A stretch of 64,000 nucleotides of DNA from Labia minor (Eukaryota > Arthropoda > Insecta > Dermaptera > Spongiphoridae), in contig OY720346.1 in NCBI GenBank assembly GCA_963082975.1, forward strand, positions 69,617,267-69,681,266, written 5' to 3'. Under the pieces are notes generated by a model, which did no database searches, was not told where the DNA came from, and saw nothing but the letters and a program-made list of their open reading frames with translations. This document shows, one piece after another, positions 23,944 to 33,290 of the stretch. The translations under genes and the position numbers were made by a program. The number at the start of each line of letters is the position of its first letter. The stretch's first letter is position 1.

Positions 23944-24378
23944 CGAGGGTGGAGTGAAAAGTTTCCGGCCTGACCAAGAAAAACGTTTTTAAATTTTTTT
24001 TTTTTTGCTATATTTTTCAACATAATCTCCATCAACACTGATACATTTCTCATAACGGTGTTCTAATTAATTTAATTAATTAATTAATTTAAGTTTCATC
24101 AACAGTTATGAATCGACGCAAAAATTCGTTTGGATTACGCCTACTGCGCCAAATTGTCGATAGAAATGGTTTTTCGAAGCAGTTTTTGGTCCAATGTTAG
24201 CAAACCCATGGTGCACACAGCTTTCCATATTGAAATGGTTGTGTAAAATATTTCGCACACGTTCAGCTGACATCGTACAGGTCTCAGCTATCTTGAATGT
24301 TGAAAAATAAAGCAAAAAAAAAAAATTTAAAAACATCTTTTTTCTTGGTCAGGCCGGACACTTTTCACCCCACCCTCG
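23944..24378 (-). mobile_element. Mariner-like deletion derivative, intact TIRs
   Basis: Ends are inverted repeats of CGAGGGTGG.GTGAAAAGT..CCGGCCTGACCAAGAAAA (23944 and 24378), each next to TA. The minus-strand interior keeps an N-terminal helix-turn-helix piece IAETCTMSAERVRNILHNHF (about 24222-24285), typical of SETMAR/mariner transposases. Nearly all of the catalytic domain is missing. 435 bp, non-autonomous. Confidence 0.85.
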
Positions 24379-24384
24379 TATACT

Positions 24385-25498
24385 AGTGAAGCAGTGTAAA
24401 AAACTTATCACGAACAATTGTTAATTATTTGGATATTTTTTTACAATAACACTAAGGCACTGAGAAACTCAATTTTTTCAATTTCTTAAACCGTTTTATC
24501 ACGAATATCGCTCTTACAATTAGTCTATATATATAAATGGTTAAGAATTAATTTATTGTAACGACAATATATCTAAATTTTAAGGAAATTATATTAAAAT
24601 TAAAATTTATATAAAAATTTTCATAATATTTATCAACTTTAATATCTTTAAATCCAAATATATACATTTATATGGAAAATCTTTAAAATTATAATCAAAT
24701 GTTAAATCAGATTAAAAGGTCTTGATATATTATATAAAAATATTTTAAAAAATTTATTTATTAAGATAAACAAGTTTAAATTTTCAATTTTTTTTTAATT
24801 TTCCCTGTTTTACCCAGTTCACTTAAATTTAAGTTTAAATAATTAATTTAAAATGGCTGGCTTCACTTTTCAATTTGATTATTAATTTTAACTTCATTGG
24901 AATAATATAAAAATATTGACATTACGAATAAATAAAAGCTACAATCTAAAAAAAATTCATGTACATTTAGTTTTTATATTTGAACGATATTTATAATAAT
25001 CATACATATTTTAAATTTAAATTCAATATTGTTAGAATATTTAAAAGTGGTGCCAAATACCCGGGCCATCCACTCTATTGACCTTATTGAATCTCATATG
25101 TTTTAACATATCTTTAAAAGTTTTTGTGGATGCATGTGAGTGACTTATAAAAGTAAATATGTGAAATAAATCCGTATTATTTATTATTTTAAATAAGGAA
25201 TTTTAAAAAATGTGTACTGAGATTACATATTTTAAAATATTATCTGGTTAGTATTTTATATATTTATAATTATGATTTTTAATTCAAAACAAGTAATTTC
25301 AATTAATCTTTCAATCTTTACAATATATATATAAGGATATCTACACATATTCATAAAAAATGGTCTCTAAATCAGACAATATATGGTCATATATTAGTCA
25401 TAATCATAAACAATGTGGTCATAGATGGCGTATTTGAGTTCTTTGTTAATACCATATATAAAATGCAAAATTTTCATATATGAGACAAATAAAATTAG
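24385..25498. other. AT-rich DNA, no gene seen
   Basis: No coding, RNA or repeat feature that I can support. Confidence 0.4.
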
Positions 25499-25880
25499 CT
25501 GGAATGTCTCCACTCGCCTATCTCGCAATTTGAATTGGATTAATAACACATATATTATATTTAAATTAAATTTAATTAATTATACATTATAAATTAAAAT
25601 TAATAAATAATATTTATTAAACCACCGCATGTTTCGCTCTTTGTTGATGACACCACGTCACTTGTTGGCGCGTGAGATTTGCAGTGTTAAAAAATTAATT
25701 CAGGTACTTTCAGCGATTCAATCAAGCTGAAATTCTATATATAGCGGTTTGTTACAATTATTAATCATATGAAAAATTATCAAACATATATCTTTATTTT
25801 TACGGTCACTTTAGAAGAAAAAAATCAAAACGTTGTAGGTAAGGTAGGTTGAGCTACATTTCTCAAAAGTTGATAGAAAT
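25499..25880 (-). mobile_element. H1 repeat, left arm of a head-to-head pair
   Basis: H1 3' half with hairpin end at the left, running to CAAAAGTTGATAGAAA at 25880. There it joins a second partial H1 copy in the opposite orientation (25880 onward). Both copies lack the microsatellite and 5' end, so the pair is an imperfect palindrome with hairpin ends outward. Confidence 0.75.
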
Positions 25881-26187
25881 TTACTCAAAAACGGTTAGAA
25901 ATTTGGTACATGGGCATTATTCAAAATTCGTAGTTTTCTATCAACTTTTGAGAAATGTAGCTCAACCAGAAGAGGGTCATTACCTACGTTTTTATTTTTT
26001 TTCCTCTAAAGTGACCGTCAAAATAAAGATATGTTTGATAATTTTCACATGATTAAAAATTGTATAAAACTGCCATATATAGAATTTCAGCTTGATTGAA
26101 TCGCTAAAAGTAGCAGAATTAATTTTTTAACACTCAGGCGCCAACACGTGATGTGGTGCCATCAACAGAGCCAAACATGCGCTGGTT
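25880..26187 (+). mobile_element. H1 repeat, right arm, interrupted by the PLE
   Basis: Opposite-strand partner of 25499-25880. It starts at TTTACTCAAAAACGG and runs through the TTTCTATCAACTTTTGAG block (inverse of 25850-25880) to ATGCGCTGGTT, where the Penelope-like insertion begins. The remainder of this copy is at 33160-33290. Confidence 0.75.
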
Positions 26188-26576
26188 ATTATTAAGAGAA
26201 TTTTTATTAAAAGACCACATTATTTGTATAAAATTATTTATTAAATTAAAATAATTGTACAACGTTTCAACTGCTTATTCTGCAGTCGTTTTCAAGTAAC
26301 CGTACGCTTGCTCCGATTCAAGCGGACTGATGCATGTCGGGACACGTCACCTCTTATATAGGCAGTGATATTGGCGCCAATTTTTGGCTCCAATTTTTAC
26401 CGCCAATTCTTAATCTCAACATGAAGTCAGCAGCAATTGTCAAAGCAAGCGTTTACAATCAAGAAGTATGATAGTGCATTATGTCTCTAAAATGAAGATA
26501 CTAAATTATTTCCATAATCAAGATATATACACAAATACACATTAGATTAATTATATTTAATTTAATCTGACAAATT

Positions 26577-28949
26577 TTACTCATCCAACACTATGTTCCA
26601 CATCTTATTAAGTCTATATCCATCCTCTTTGTTAATATTATTGGGATGATTATCAATTTCTATAGATTCTTTTATTTTTCTTTTCCACCAATTATTTTCA
26701 ATATGAAGTGTTTCTACATTATCTAAATTTATTTTATGTCCTGTTGTTAAGGCATGTTCTGCAATTGCTGATTGATTTGGATGTTTCAATCTAATGGCTC
26801 TCTCATGTTCAGACAGTCTTGTAGAAATCTTTCTACTTGTTTCACCAATGTATACTTTTTTGCATTCACAAGTTACCTTATAAACTCCATTATTTTCGTT
26901 TTTAATTTTGTCTTTTATATTTGAGGTGAGAGAAGACATTTGTTTATGAGGTTTATATGTTACTCTGATGTTGTGTTTCCTCAATTTTGACGCTATTTTT
27001 TCTGTTGTTCCTTTTATATAAGGTAATGTTATTTGTGATCTGTATATTGGTTTTTCATTTTCATTTTTGATTTCTGTCTTTTTTGTTTTACTGAATTTCC
27101 TAATTTCATATTCCGAGAAGCCATTGTTTATGAAAGCTTCCTTCAATCGTTGTTTTTCTTTTTTAATGTTTTCATTTGAGCATATCTCTTCGGCTCTTTT
27201 GTGCAGTGTTTTTATCACTCCATATTTTTGTGATGGATGGTGGTGGGAATCTGCGTGGATATATCTGTTGGTGTGAGTTGTTTTCCTGAAAATATCAAAC
27301 CTTAATCTATTCTGTTTCTTTTTAATTAATACATCAAGAAACGGTAACTCTTCATTTATTTCCCATTCAACGCTTAGTTTTATATTTTTATGTAAATTAT
27401 TTGCTGCTTCTACAAATTTAACTAAAGAATCCTTACCATGAGGCCAAATCATCAAAATATCATCCACATATCTAAGAAACAGTTTTGGTTTCTTTATTGC
27501 ATTATTGACCAATTTTGATTCAAATTCTTCCATGAATATGTTAGCGAATACTGGGCTTAGTGGACTACCCATAGCACATCCTTCTTTTTGCTTATAAATC
27601 TTTTTATCATAAATAAAGTATGTAGATTTTTGGCAAAATTCTATTAATTCGAGAGTATTTTTATCTAATGTAATGTTTGATTTTATAATCTCAATGGTCT
27701 CGTCAATAGGAACATTTGTGTACAAGGAGTCCACATCCAGACTCACCAATATATCATTTTTTGTAATTTCTACTTTTGATAACATTTCTACTAAGTGGGT
27801 GGAATTTTTAACGTATGAAAAATTAGTACCTGTAAATGGTTTTAACAAATGTGCTAGATATTTTGATGAGTTGTAAGTCACTGAATTGATTTGACTAACT
27901 ATTGGTCTTAAAGGTTTGTTGGTTTTATGGATTTTGGGATTACCGTATATTTTTGGTATTTGTGGATCTTTCGGTTTTAATTTATCTTTATCTTTTTCCT
28001 CAATAGGTAGATTCTTTATTATTGATTTTAGTTTTCTACAGAATTTATCCGTTGGATCTTTTTTCTGTATTTCGTAGGTAGAAGAATTCAAAATATTTTC
28101 CATTTTTTGTTTATAATCCACTGTATTCATTACAACAGTGGCGTTACCTTTGTCGGCAGGGATAATCTTTAGAGAGTCATCGTTTCTAATTTCCTTCAGA
28201 GCACGCATCTCAGATTTTGTCAAATTTGGTTTGGGTGGTTTAGCATTTTTCAGTATGTTAATCGTATCAAATCTAATTTCCTCTGCAATGTTGTTTGGTA
28301 AGTTATATAAGGATGATTCAATTGAACTAACTATCTCAATTTTTGGAATTTTATTCGGTGCTATGGAGAACTTTGGTCCTTTTGCTAACACTGAGATGGT
28401 ATTTTTGTCAAGACTTTTATTTGATAGATTGACTACTAATTTGTTATTATCAAAATTCTGAATAGATGTTTTAGTCTTATTGAATGAAAGTTTATCAAAT
28501 TTTGATTTTTGAATATCGGTTTGTTTTTTATGTGTAAATTTAAAGTGTGTCTGGGATACGTGCTGCAAATAAGAAATTTCTTCCTGGGTTAAAACAGATT
28601 TTAGATTATTATATATATTGAATAAATCAGTGTCTAATGTAAATAAAACTTGCCTGATATTTGTGATGCGTTCTCGTAACAGAGCCAAACTAGCATTATT
28701 ATATATGCTAGTCGCTCTTTTTGTGTATACAACTCGCTTAATATAAAAGCCTTTTGGTATAATATCTTGATCACGACATCTTTTTAAGAAATTCAAAGAA
28801 CTTAATAATTTTGCTTTTTTAACAATTAATCCATCATAACTCCTTACCTGCTTTTGAATTTTTAGGTTATATTTCTCATAAATGTATTTATTAAAGCTTT
28901 TGTGGTTATTTTGATAATTATTAAGAGAATTTTTATTAAAAGACCACAT
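26577..28949 (-). CDS. Penelope-like element RT/GIY-YIG protein (left copy)
   Basis: About 790 aa from the ATG at 28949-28947; an upstream in-frame extension has no ATG. It is a single-ORF retroelement protein for copying and inserting the element by target-primed reverse transcription. Reverse transcriptase blocks in order, in residues from this ATG: IIPADKGNATVVM near 265, IPKIYGNPKIHKTNKPLRP near 335, motif A SLDVDSLYTNVPIDE near 410, motif B CAMGSPLSPVFAN near 460, motif C LRYVDD near 495, then ELPFLDVLI near 540. The C-terminal GIY-YIG endonuclease has GVYKVTC..KKVYIGET near 700 and EHALTTGHKI near 740. It ends ..LDE-stop with no frameshift, so it is potentially functional. Identical to the plus-strand copy at 30361-32733. 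Confidence 0.92.
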   Translation of the reverse strand: MWSFNKNSLNNYQNNHKSFNKYIYEKYNLKIQKQVRSYDGLIVKKAKLLSSLNFLKRCRDQDIIPKGFYIKRVVYTKRATSIYNNASLALLRERITNIRQVLFTLDTDLFNIYNNLKSVLTQEEISYLQHVSQTHFKFTHKKQTDIQKSKFDKLSFNKTKTSIQNFDNNKLVVNLSNKSLDKNTISVLAKGPKFSIAPNKIPKIEIVSSIESSLYNLPNNIAEEIRFDTINILKNAKPPKPNLTKSEMRALKEIRNDDSLKIIPADKGNATVVMNTVDYKQKMENILNSSTYEIQKKDPTDKFCRKLKSIIKNLPIEEKDKDKLKPKDPQIPKIYGNPKIHKTNKPLRPIVSQINSVTYNSSKYLAHLLKPFTGTNFSYVKNSTHLVEMLSKVEITKNDILVSLDVDSLYTNVPIDETIEIIKSNITLDKNTLELIEFCQKSTYFIYDKKIYKQKEGCAMGSPLSPVFANIFMEEFESKLVNNAIKKPKLFLRYVDDILMIWPHGKDSLVKFVEAANNLHKNIKLSVEWEINEELPFLDVLIKKKQNRLRFDIFRKTTHTNRYIHADSHHHPSQKYGVIKTLHKRAEEICSNENIKKEKQRLKEAFINNGFSEYEIRKFSKTKKTEIKNENEKPIYRSQITLPYIKGTTEKIASKLRKHNIRVTYKPHKQMSSLTSNIKDKIKNENNGVYKVTCECKKVYIGETSRKISTRLSEHERAIRLKHPNQSAIAEHALTTGHKINLDNVETLHIENNWWKRKIKESIEIDNHPNNINKEDGYRLNKMWNIVLDE

Positions 28950-29062
28950 TATTTGTATAAAATTATTTATTAAATTAAAATAATTGTACAACGTTTCAAC
29001 TGCTTATTCTGCAGTCGTTTTCAAGTAACCGTACGCTTGCTCCGATTCAAGCGGACTGATGC

Positions 29063-30004
29063 ATGTCGGGACACGTCACCTCTTATATAGGCAGTGATAT
29101 TGGCGCCAATTTTTGGCTCCAATTTTTACCGCCAATTCTTAATCTCAACATGAAGTCAGCAGCAATTGTAGAAGCAGCAAATAATTTACATAAAAATATA
29201 AAACTAAGCGTTGAATGGGAAATAAATGAAGAGTTACCGTTTCTTGATGTATTAATTAAAAAGAAACAGAATAGATTAAGGTTTGATATTTTCAGGAAAA
29301 CAACTCACACCAACAGATATATCCACGCAGATTCCCACCACCATCCATCACAAAAATATGGAGTGATAAAAACACTGCACAAAAGAGCCGAAGAGATATG
29401 CTCAAATGAAAACATTAAAAAAGAAAAACAACGATTGAAGGAAGCTTTCATAAACAATGGCTTCTCGGAATATGAAATTAGGAAATTCAGTAAAACAAAA
29501 AAGACAGAAATCAAAAATGAAAATGAAAAACCAATATACAGATCACAAATAACATTACCTTATATAAAAGGAACAACAGAAAAAATAGCGTCAAAATTGA
29601 GGAAACACAACATCAGAGTAACATATAAACCTCATAAACAAATGTCTTCTCTCACCTCAAATATAAAAGACAAAATTAAAAACGAAAATAATGGAGTTTA
29701 TAAGGTAACTTGTGAATGCAAAAAAGTATACATTGGTGAAACAAGTAGAAAGATTTCTACAAGACTGTCTGAACATGAGAGAGCCATTAGATTGAAACAT
29801 CCAAATCAATCAGCAATTGCAGAACATGCCTTAACAACAGGACATAAAATAAATTTAGATAATGTAGAAACACTTCATATTGAAAATAATTGGTGGAAAA
29901 GAAAAATAAAAGAATCTATAGAAATTGATAATCATCCCAATAATATTAACAAAGAGGATGGATATAGACTTAATAAGATGTGGAACATAGTGTTGGATGA
30001 GTAA
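29063..30004 (+). CDS. Chimeric PLE ORF: antisense pLTR fused to GIY-YIG
   Basis: A 313-aa open frame made by the inversion junction. The first ~36 codons (ATG at 29063, MSGHVTSYIGSDIGANF..) read the left element's pLTR in antisense. At ATTGTAGAAGC (about 29166-29176) the frame enters the 5'-truncated plus-strand PLE copy. It then continues in the native frame from VEAANNLHKN through ELPFLDVLI, the zinc-finger-like TCECKK region and the whole GIY-YIG domain to the normal stop. No reverse transcriptase is included. Whether it is expressed is unknown; most simply it is the ORF of a 5'-truncated, non-functional copy with an accidental new start. Confidence 0.6.
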   Translation: MSGHVTSYIGSDIGANFWLQFLPPILNLNMKSAAIVEAANNLHKNIKLSVEWEINEELPFLDVLIKKKQNRLRFDIFRKTTHTNRYIHADSHHHPSQKYGVIKTLHKRAEEICSNENIKKEKQRLKEAFINNGFSEYEIRKFSKTKKTEIKNENEKPIYRSQITLPYIKGTTEKIASKLRKHNIRVTYKPHKQMSSLTSNIKDKIKNENNGVYKVTCECKKVYIGETSRKISTRLSEHERAIRLKHPNQSAIAEHALTTGHKINLDNVETLHIENNWWKRKIKESIEIDNHPNNINKEDGYRLNKMWNIVLDE

Positions 30005-30220
30005 AATTTGTCAGATTAAATTAAATATAATTAATCTAATGTGTATTTGTGTATATATCTTGATTATGGAAATAATTTAGTATCTTCATTTTAGAGACAT
30101 AATGCACTATCATACTTCTTGATTGTAAACGCTTGCTTTGACAATTGCTGCTGACTTCATGTTGAGATTAAGAATTGGCGGTAAAAATTGGAGCCAAAAA
30201 TTGGCGCCAATATCACTGCC

Positions 30221-30227
30221 TATATAA
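30221..30227 (+). promoter_or_regulatory. TATA box of the PLE pLTR
   Basis: TATATAA, about 135 bp upstream of the ORF ATG (30361), inside the pLTR. Upstream at 30201-30210 is the perfect palindrome TTGGCGCCAA, an E2F-like site. The same pair exists inverted in the left element (palindrome about 29099-29108, TATA about 29083-29089) and in the other two pLTRs. Likely the element promoter; inferred from motif and position. Confidence 0.5.
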
Positions 30228-30277
30228 GAGGTGACGTGTCCCGACATGCATCAGTCCGCTTGAATCGGAGCAAGCGT

Positions 30278-30330
30278 ACGGTTACTTGAAAACGACTGCA
30301 GAATAAGCAGTTGAAACGTTGTACAATTAT
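30278..30330 (+). ncRNA. Hammerhead-like motif in the PLE pLTR (degenerate)
   Basis: PLE pLTRs are known to carry small hammerhead ribozymes. Here ACTGC (30295-30299), a 7-nt loop AGAATAA and GCAGT (30307-30311) form stem II, followed directly by GAAAC (30313-30317), the conserved 3' core. The 5' core just upstream reads TTGAAAA instead of CUGANGA, two changes at normally invariant positions (C3 and G8). It is therefore probably an inactive relic or a variant. The same segment is present in the pLTR at 33003-33050 and inverted in the two left-hand pLTRs. Confidence 0.4.
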
Positions 30331-30360
30331 TTTAATTTAATAAATAATTTTATACAAATA

Positions 30361-32733
30361 ATGTGGTCTTTTAATAAAAATTCTCTTAATAATTATCAAA
30401 ATAACCACAAAAGCTTTAATAAATACATTTATGAGAAATATAACCTAAAAATTCAAAAGCAGGTAAGGAGTTATGATGGATTAATTGTTAAAAAAGCAAA
30501 ATTATTAAGTTCTTTGAATTTCTTAAAAAGATGTCGTGATCAAGATATTATACCAAAAGGCTTTTATATTAAGCGAGTTGTATACACAAAAAGAGCGACT
30601 AGCATATATAATAATGCTAGTTTGGCTCTGTTACGAGAACGCATCACAAATATCAGGCAAGTTTTATTTACATTAGACACTGATTTATTCAATATATATA
30701 ATAATCTAAAATCTGTTTTAACCCAGGAAGAAATTTCTTATTTGCAGCACGTATCCCAGACACACTTTAAATTTACACATAAAAAACAAACCGATATTCA
30801 AAAATCAAAATTTGATAAACTTTCATTCAATAAGACTAAAACATCTATTCAGAATTTTGATAATAACAAATTAGTAGTCAATCTATCAAATAAAAGTCTT
30901 GACAAAAATACCATCTCAGTGTTAGCAAAAGGACCAAAGTTCTCCATAGCACCGAATAAAATTCCAAAAATTGAGATAGTTAGTTCAATTGAATCATCCT
31001 TATATAACTTACCAAACAACATTGCAGAGGAAATTAGATTTGATACGATTAACATACTGAAAAATGCTAAACCACCCAAACCAAATTTGACAAAATCTGA
31101 GATGCGTGCTCTGAAGGAAATTAGAAACGATGACTCTCTAAAGATTATCCCTGCCGACAAAGGTAACGCCACTGTTGTAATGAATACAGTGGATTATAAA
31201 CAAAAAATGGAAAATATTTTGAATTCTTCTACCTACGAAATACAGAAAAAAGATCCAACGGATAAATTCTGTAGAAAACTAAAATCAATAATAAAGAATC
31301 TACCTATTGAGGAAAAAGATAAAGATAAATTAAAACCGAAAGATCCACAAATACCAAAAATATACGGTAATCCCAAAATCCATAAAACCAACAAACCTTT
31401 AAGACCAATAGTTAGTCAAATCAATTCAGTGACTTACAACTCATCAAAATATCTAGCACATTTGTTAAAACCATTTACAGGTACTAATTTTTCATACGTT
31501 AAAAATTCCACCCACTTAGTAGAAATGTTATCAAAAGTAGAAATTACAAAAAATGATATATTGGTGAGTCTGGATGTGGACTCCTTGTACACAAATGTTC
31601 CTATTGACGAGACCATTGAGATTATAAAATCAAACATTACATTAGATAAAAATACTCTCGAATTAATAGAATTTTGCCAAAAATCTACATACTTTATTTA
31701 TGATAAAAAGATTTATAAGCAAAAAGAAGGATGTGCTATGGGTAGTCCACTAAGCCCAGTATTCGCTAACATATTCATGGAAGAATTTGAATCAAAATTG
31801 GTCAATAATGCAATAAAGAAACCAAAACTGTTTCTTAGATATGTGGATGATATTTTGATGATTTGGCCTCATGGTAAGGATTCTTTAGTTAAATTTGTAG
31901 AAGCAGCAAATAATTTACATAAAAATATAAAACTAAGCGTTGAATGGGAAATAAATGAAGAGTTACCGTTTCTTGATGTATTAATTAAAAAGAAACAGAA
32001 TAGATTAAGGTTTGATATTTTCAGGAAAACAACTCACACCAACAGATATATCCACGCAGATTCCCACCACCATCCATCACAAAAATATGGAGTGATAAAA
32101 ACACTGCACAAAAGAGCCGAAGAGATATGCTCAAATGAAAACATTAAAAAAGAAAAACAACGATTGAAGGAAGCTTTCATAAACAATGGCTTCTCGGAAT
32201 ATGAAATTAGGAAATTCAGTAAAACAAAAAAGACAGAAATCAAAAATGAAAATGAAAAACCAATATACAGATCACAAATAACATTACCTTATATAAAAGG
32301 AACAACAGAAAAAATAGCGTCAAAATTGAGGAAACACAACATCAGAGTAACATATAAACCTCATAAACAAATGTCTTCTCTCACCTCAAATATAAAAGAC
32401 AAAATTAAAAACGAAAATAATGGAGTTTATAAGGTAACTTGTGAATGCAAAAAAGTATACATTGGTGAAACAAGTAGAAAGATTTCTACAAGACTGTCTG
32501 AACATGAGAGAGCCATTAGATTGAAACATCCAAATCAATCAGCAATTGCAGAACATGCCTTAACAACAGGACATAAAATAAATTTAGATAATGTAGAAAC
32601 ACTTCATATTGAAAATAATTGGTGGAAAAGAAAAATAAAAGAATCTATAGAAATTGATAATCATCCCAATAATATTAACAAAGAGGATGGATATAGACTT
32701 AATAAGATGTGGAACATAGTGTTGGATGAGTAA
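30361..32733 (+). CDS. Penelope-like element RT/GIY-YIG protein (right copy)
   Basis: About 790 aa, identical in protein sequence to the minus-strand copy at 26577-28949; see that entry for domains. The ATG at 30361 (MWSFNKNSLNN) is chosen because the longer open frame upstream contains no ATG. It sits about 135 bp after the pLTR TATA box, with the pLTR extending into its first ~25-35 codons. Downstream are a ~136-bp 3'UTR and another pLTR (32870-33159). The uninterrupted frame, intact YVDD and GIY-YIG motifs and duplicated identical copies point to a recently active element. Confidence 0.92.
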   Translation: MWSFNKNSLNNYQNNHKSFNKYIYEKYNLKIQKQVRSYDGLIVKKAKLLSSLNFLKRCRDQDIIPKGFYIKRVVYTKRATSIYNNASLALLRERITNIRQVLFTLDTDLFNIYNNLKSVLTQEEISYLQHVSQTHFKFTHKKQTDIQKSKFDKLSFNKTKTSIQNFDNNKLVVNLSNKSLDKNTISVLAKGPKFSIAPNKIPKIEIVSSIESSLYNLPNNIAEEIRFDTINILKNAKPPKPNLTKSEMRALKEIRNDDSLKIIPADKGNATVVMNTVDYKQKMENILNSSTYEIQKKDPTDKFCRKLKSIIKNLPIEEKDKDKLKPKDPQIPKIYGNPKIHKTNKPLRPIVSQINSVTYNSSKYLAHLLKPFTGTNFSYVKNSTHLVEMLSKVEITKNDILVSLDVDSLYTNVPIDETIEIIKSNITLDKNTLELIEFCQKSTYFIYDKKIYKQKEGCAMGSPLSPVFANIFMEEFESKLVNNAIKKPKLFLRYVDDILMIWPHGKDSLVKFVEAANNLHKNIKLSVEWEINEELPFLDVLIKKKQNRLRFDIFRKTTHTNRYIHADSHHHPSQKYGVIKTLHKRAEEICSNENIKKEKQRLKEAFINNGFSEYEIRKFSKTKKTEIKNENEKPIYRSQITLPYIKGTTEKIASKLRKHNIRVTYKPHKQMSSLTSNIKDKIKNENNGVYKVTCECKKVYIGETSRKISTRLSEHERAIRLKHPNQSAIAEHALTTGHKINLDNVETLHIENNWWKRKIKESIEIDNHPNNINKEDGYRLNKMWNIVLDE

Positions 32734-33159
32734 AATTTGTCAGATTAAATTAAATATAATTAATCTAATGTGTATTTGTGTATATATCTTGATTATGGAA
32801 ATAATTTAGTATCTTCATTTTAGAGACATAATGCACTATCATACTTCTTGATTGTAAACGCTTGCTTTGACAATTGCTGCTGACTTCATGTTGAGATTAA
32901 GAATTGGCGGTAAAAATTGGAGCCAAAAATTGGCGCCAATATCACTGCCTATATAAGAGGTGACGTGTCCCGACATGCATCAGTCCGCTTGAATCGGAGC
33001 AAGCGTACGGTTACTTGAAAACGACTGCAGAATAAGCAGTTGAAACGTTGTACAATTATTTTAATTTAATAAATAATTTTATACAAATAATGTGGTCTTT
33101 TAATAAAAATTCTCTTAATAATTATCAAAATAACCACAAAAGCTTTAATAAATACATTT

Positions 33160-33290
33160 ATGCGCTGGTTTAATAAATATTATTTATTCATTTTAATTGA
33201 TAATGTATAATTAATTAAATTTAATTTAAATATAATACATGTGTTATTAATCCAATTCAAAATGCGAGATAGTCGAATGGAGACACTCCA
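33160..33290 (+). mobile_element. H1 repeat, 3' remainder after the PLE
   Basis: Continues the H1 copy broken at 26187: target duplication ATGCGCTGGTT, AT-rich 3' part, ATGCGAGATAGTCGAATGG and the hairpin end ACACTCCAGCTAA. It proves the PLE inserted into a pre-existing H1 copy. Confidence 0.85.

Larger units (their letters stand above)
26188..33159. mobile_element. Palindromic Penelope-like retroelement insertion (~7 kb)
   Basis: One insertion bounded by an 11-bp target duplication ATGCGCTGGTT (26177-26187 and 33160-33170). From left to right: pLTR 26188-26440, 3'UTR, a full ORF on the minus strand, pLTR 28917-29169; an inversion junction at about 29169; a 5'-truncated plus-strand copy (29170-30140); pLTR from 30141; a full plus-strand ORF, 3'UTR, and pLTR 32870-33159. 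The two full copies encode identical proteins, and the nucleotide segments I compared were identical, giving ~3-kb inverted arms about 970 bp apart. The pLTRs run into the start of the ORF and end at slightly different points at the two outer edges. PLEs typically occur as tandem units with a 5'-truncated or inverted partial copy, as here. An assembly artefact should be kept in mind because the arms are so alike. Confidence 0.9.

Noticed and set aside
27067-28461. Plus-strand ORFs of 67-107 codons inside the left PLE copy, and their mirror images at 29305-32243
   Set aside because: They are antisense shadows of the RT/GIY-YIG ORF and occur in every copy at the same place.
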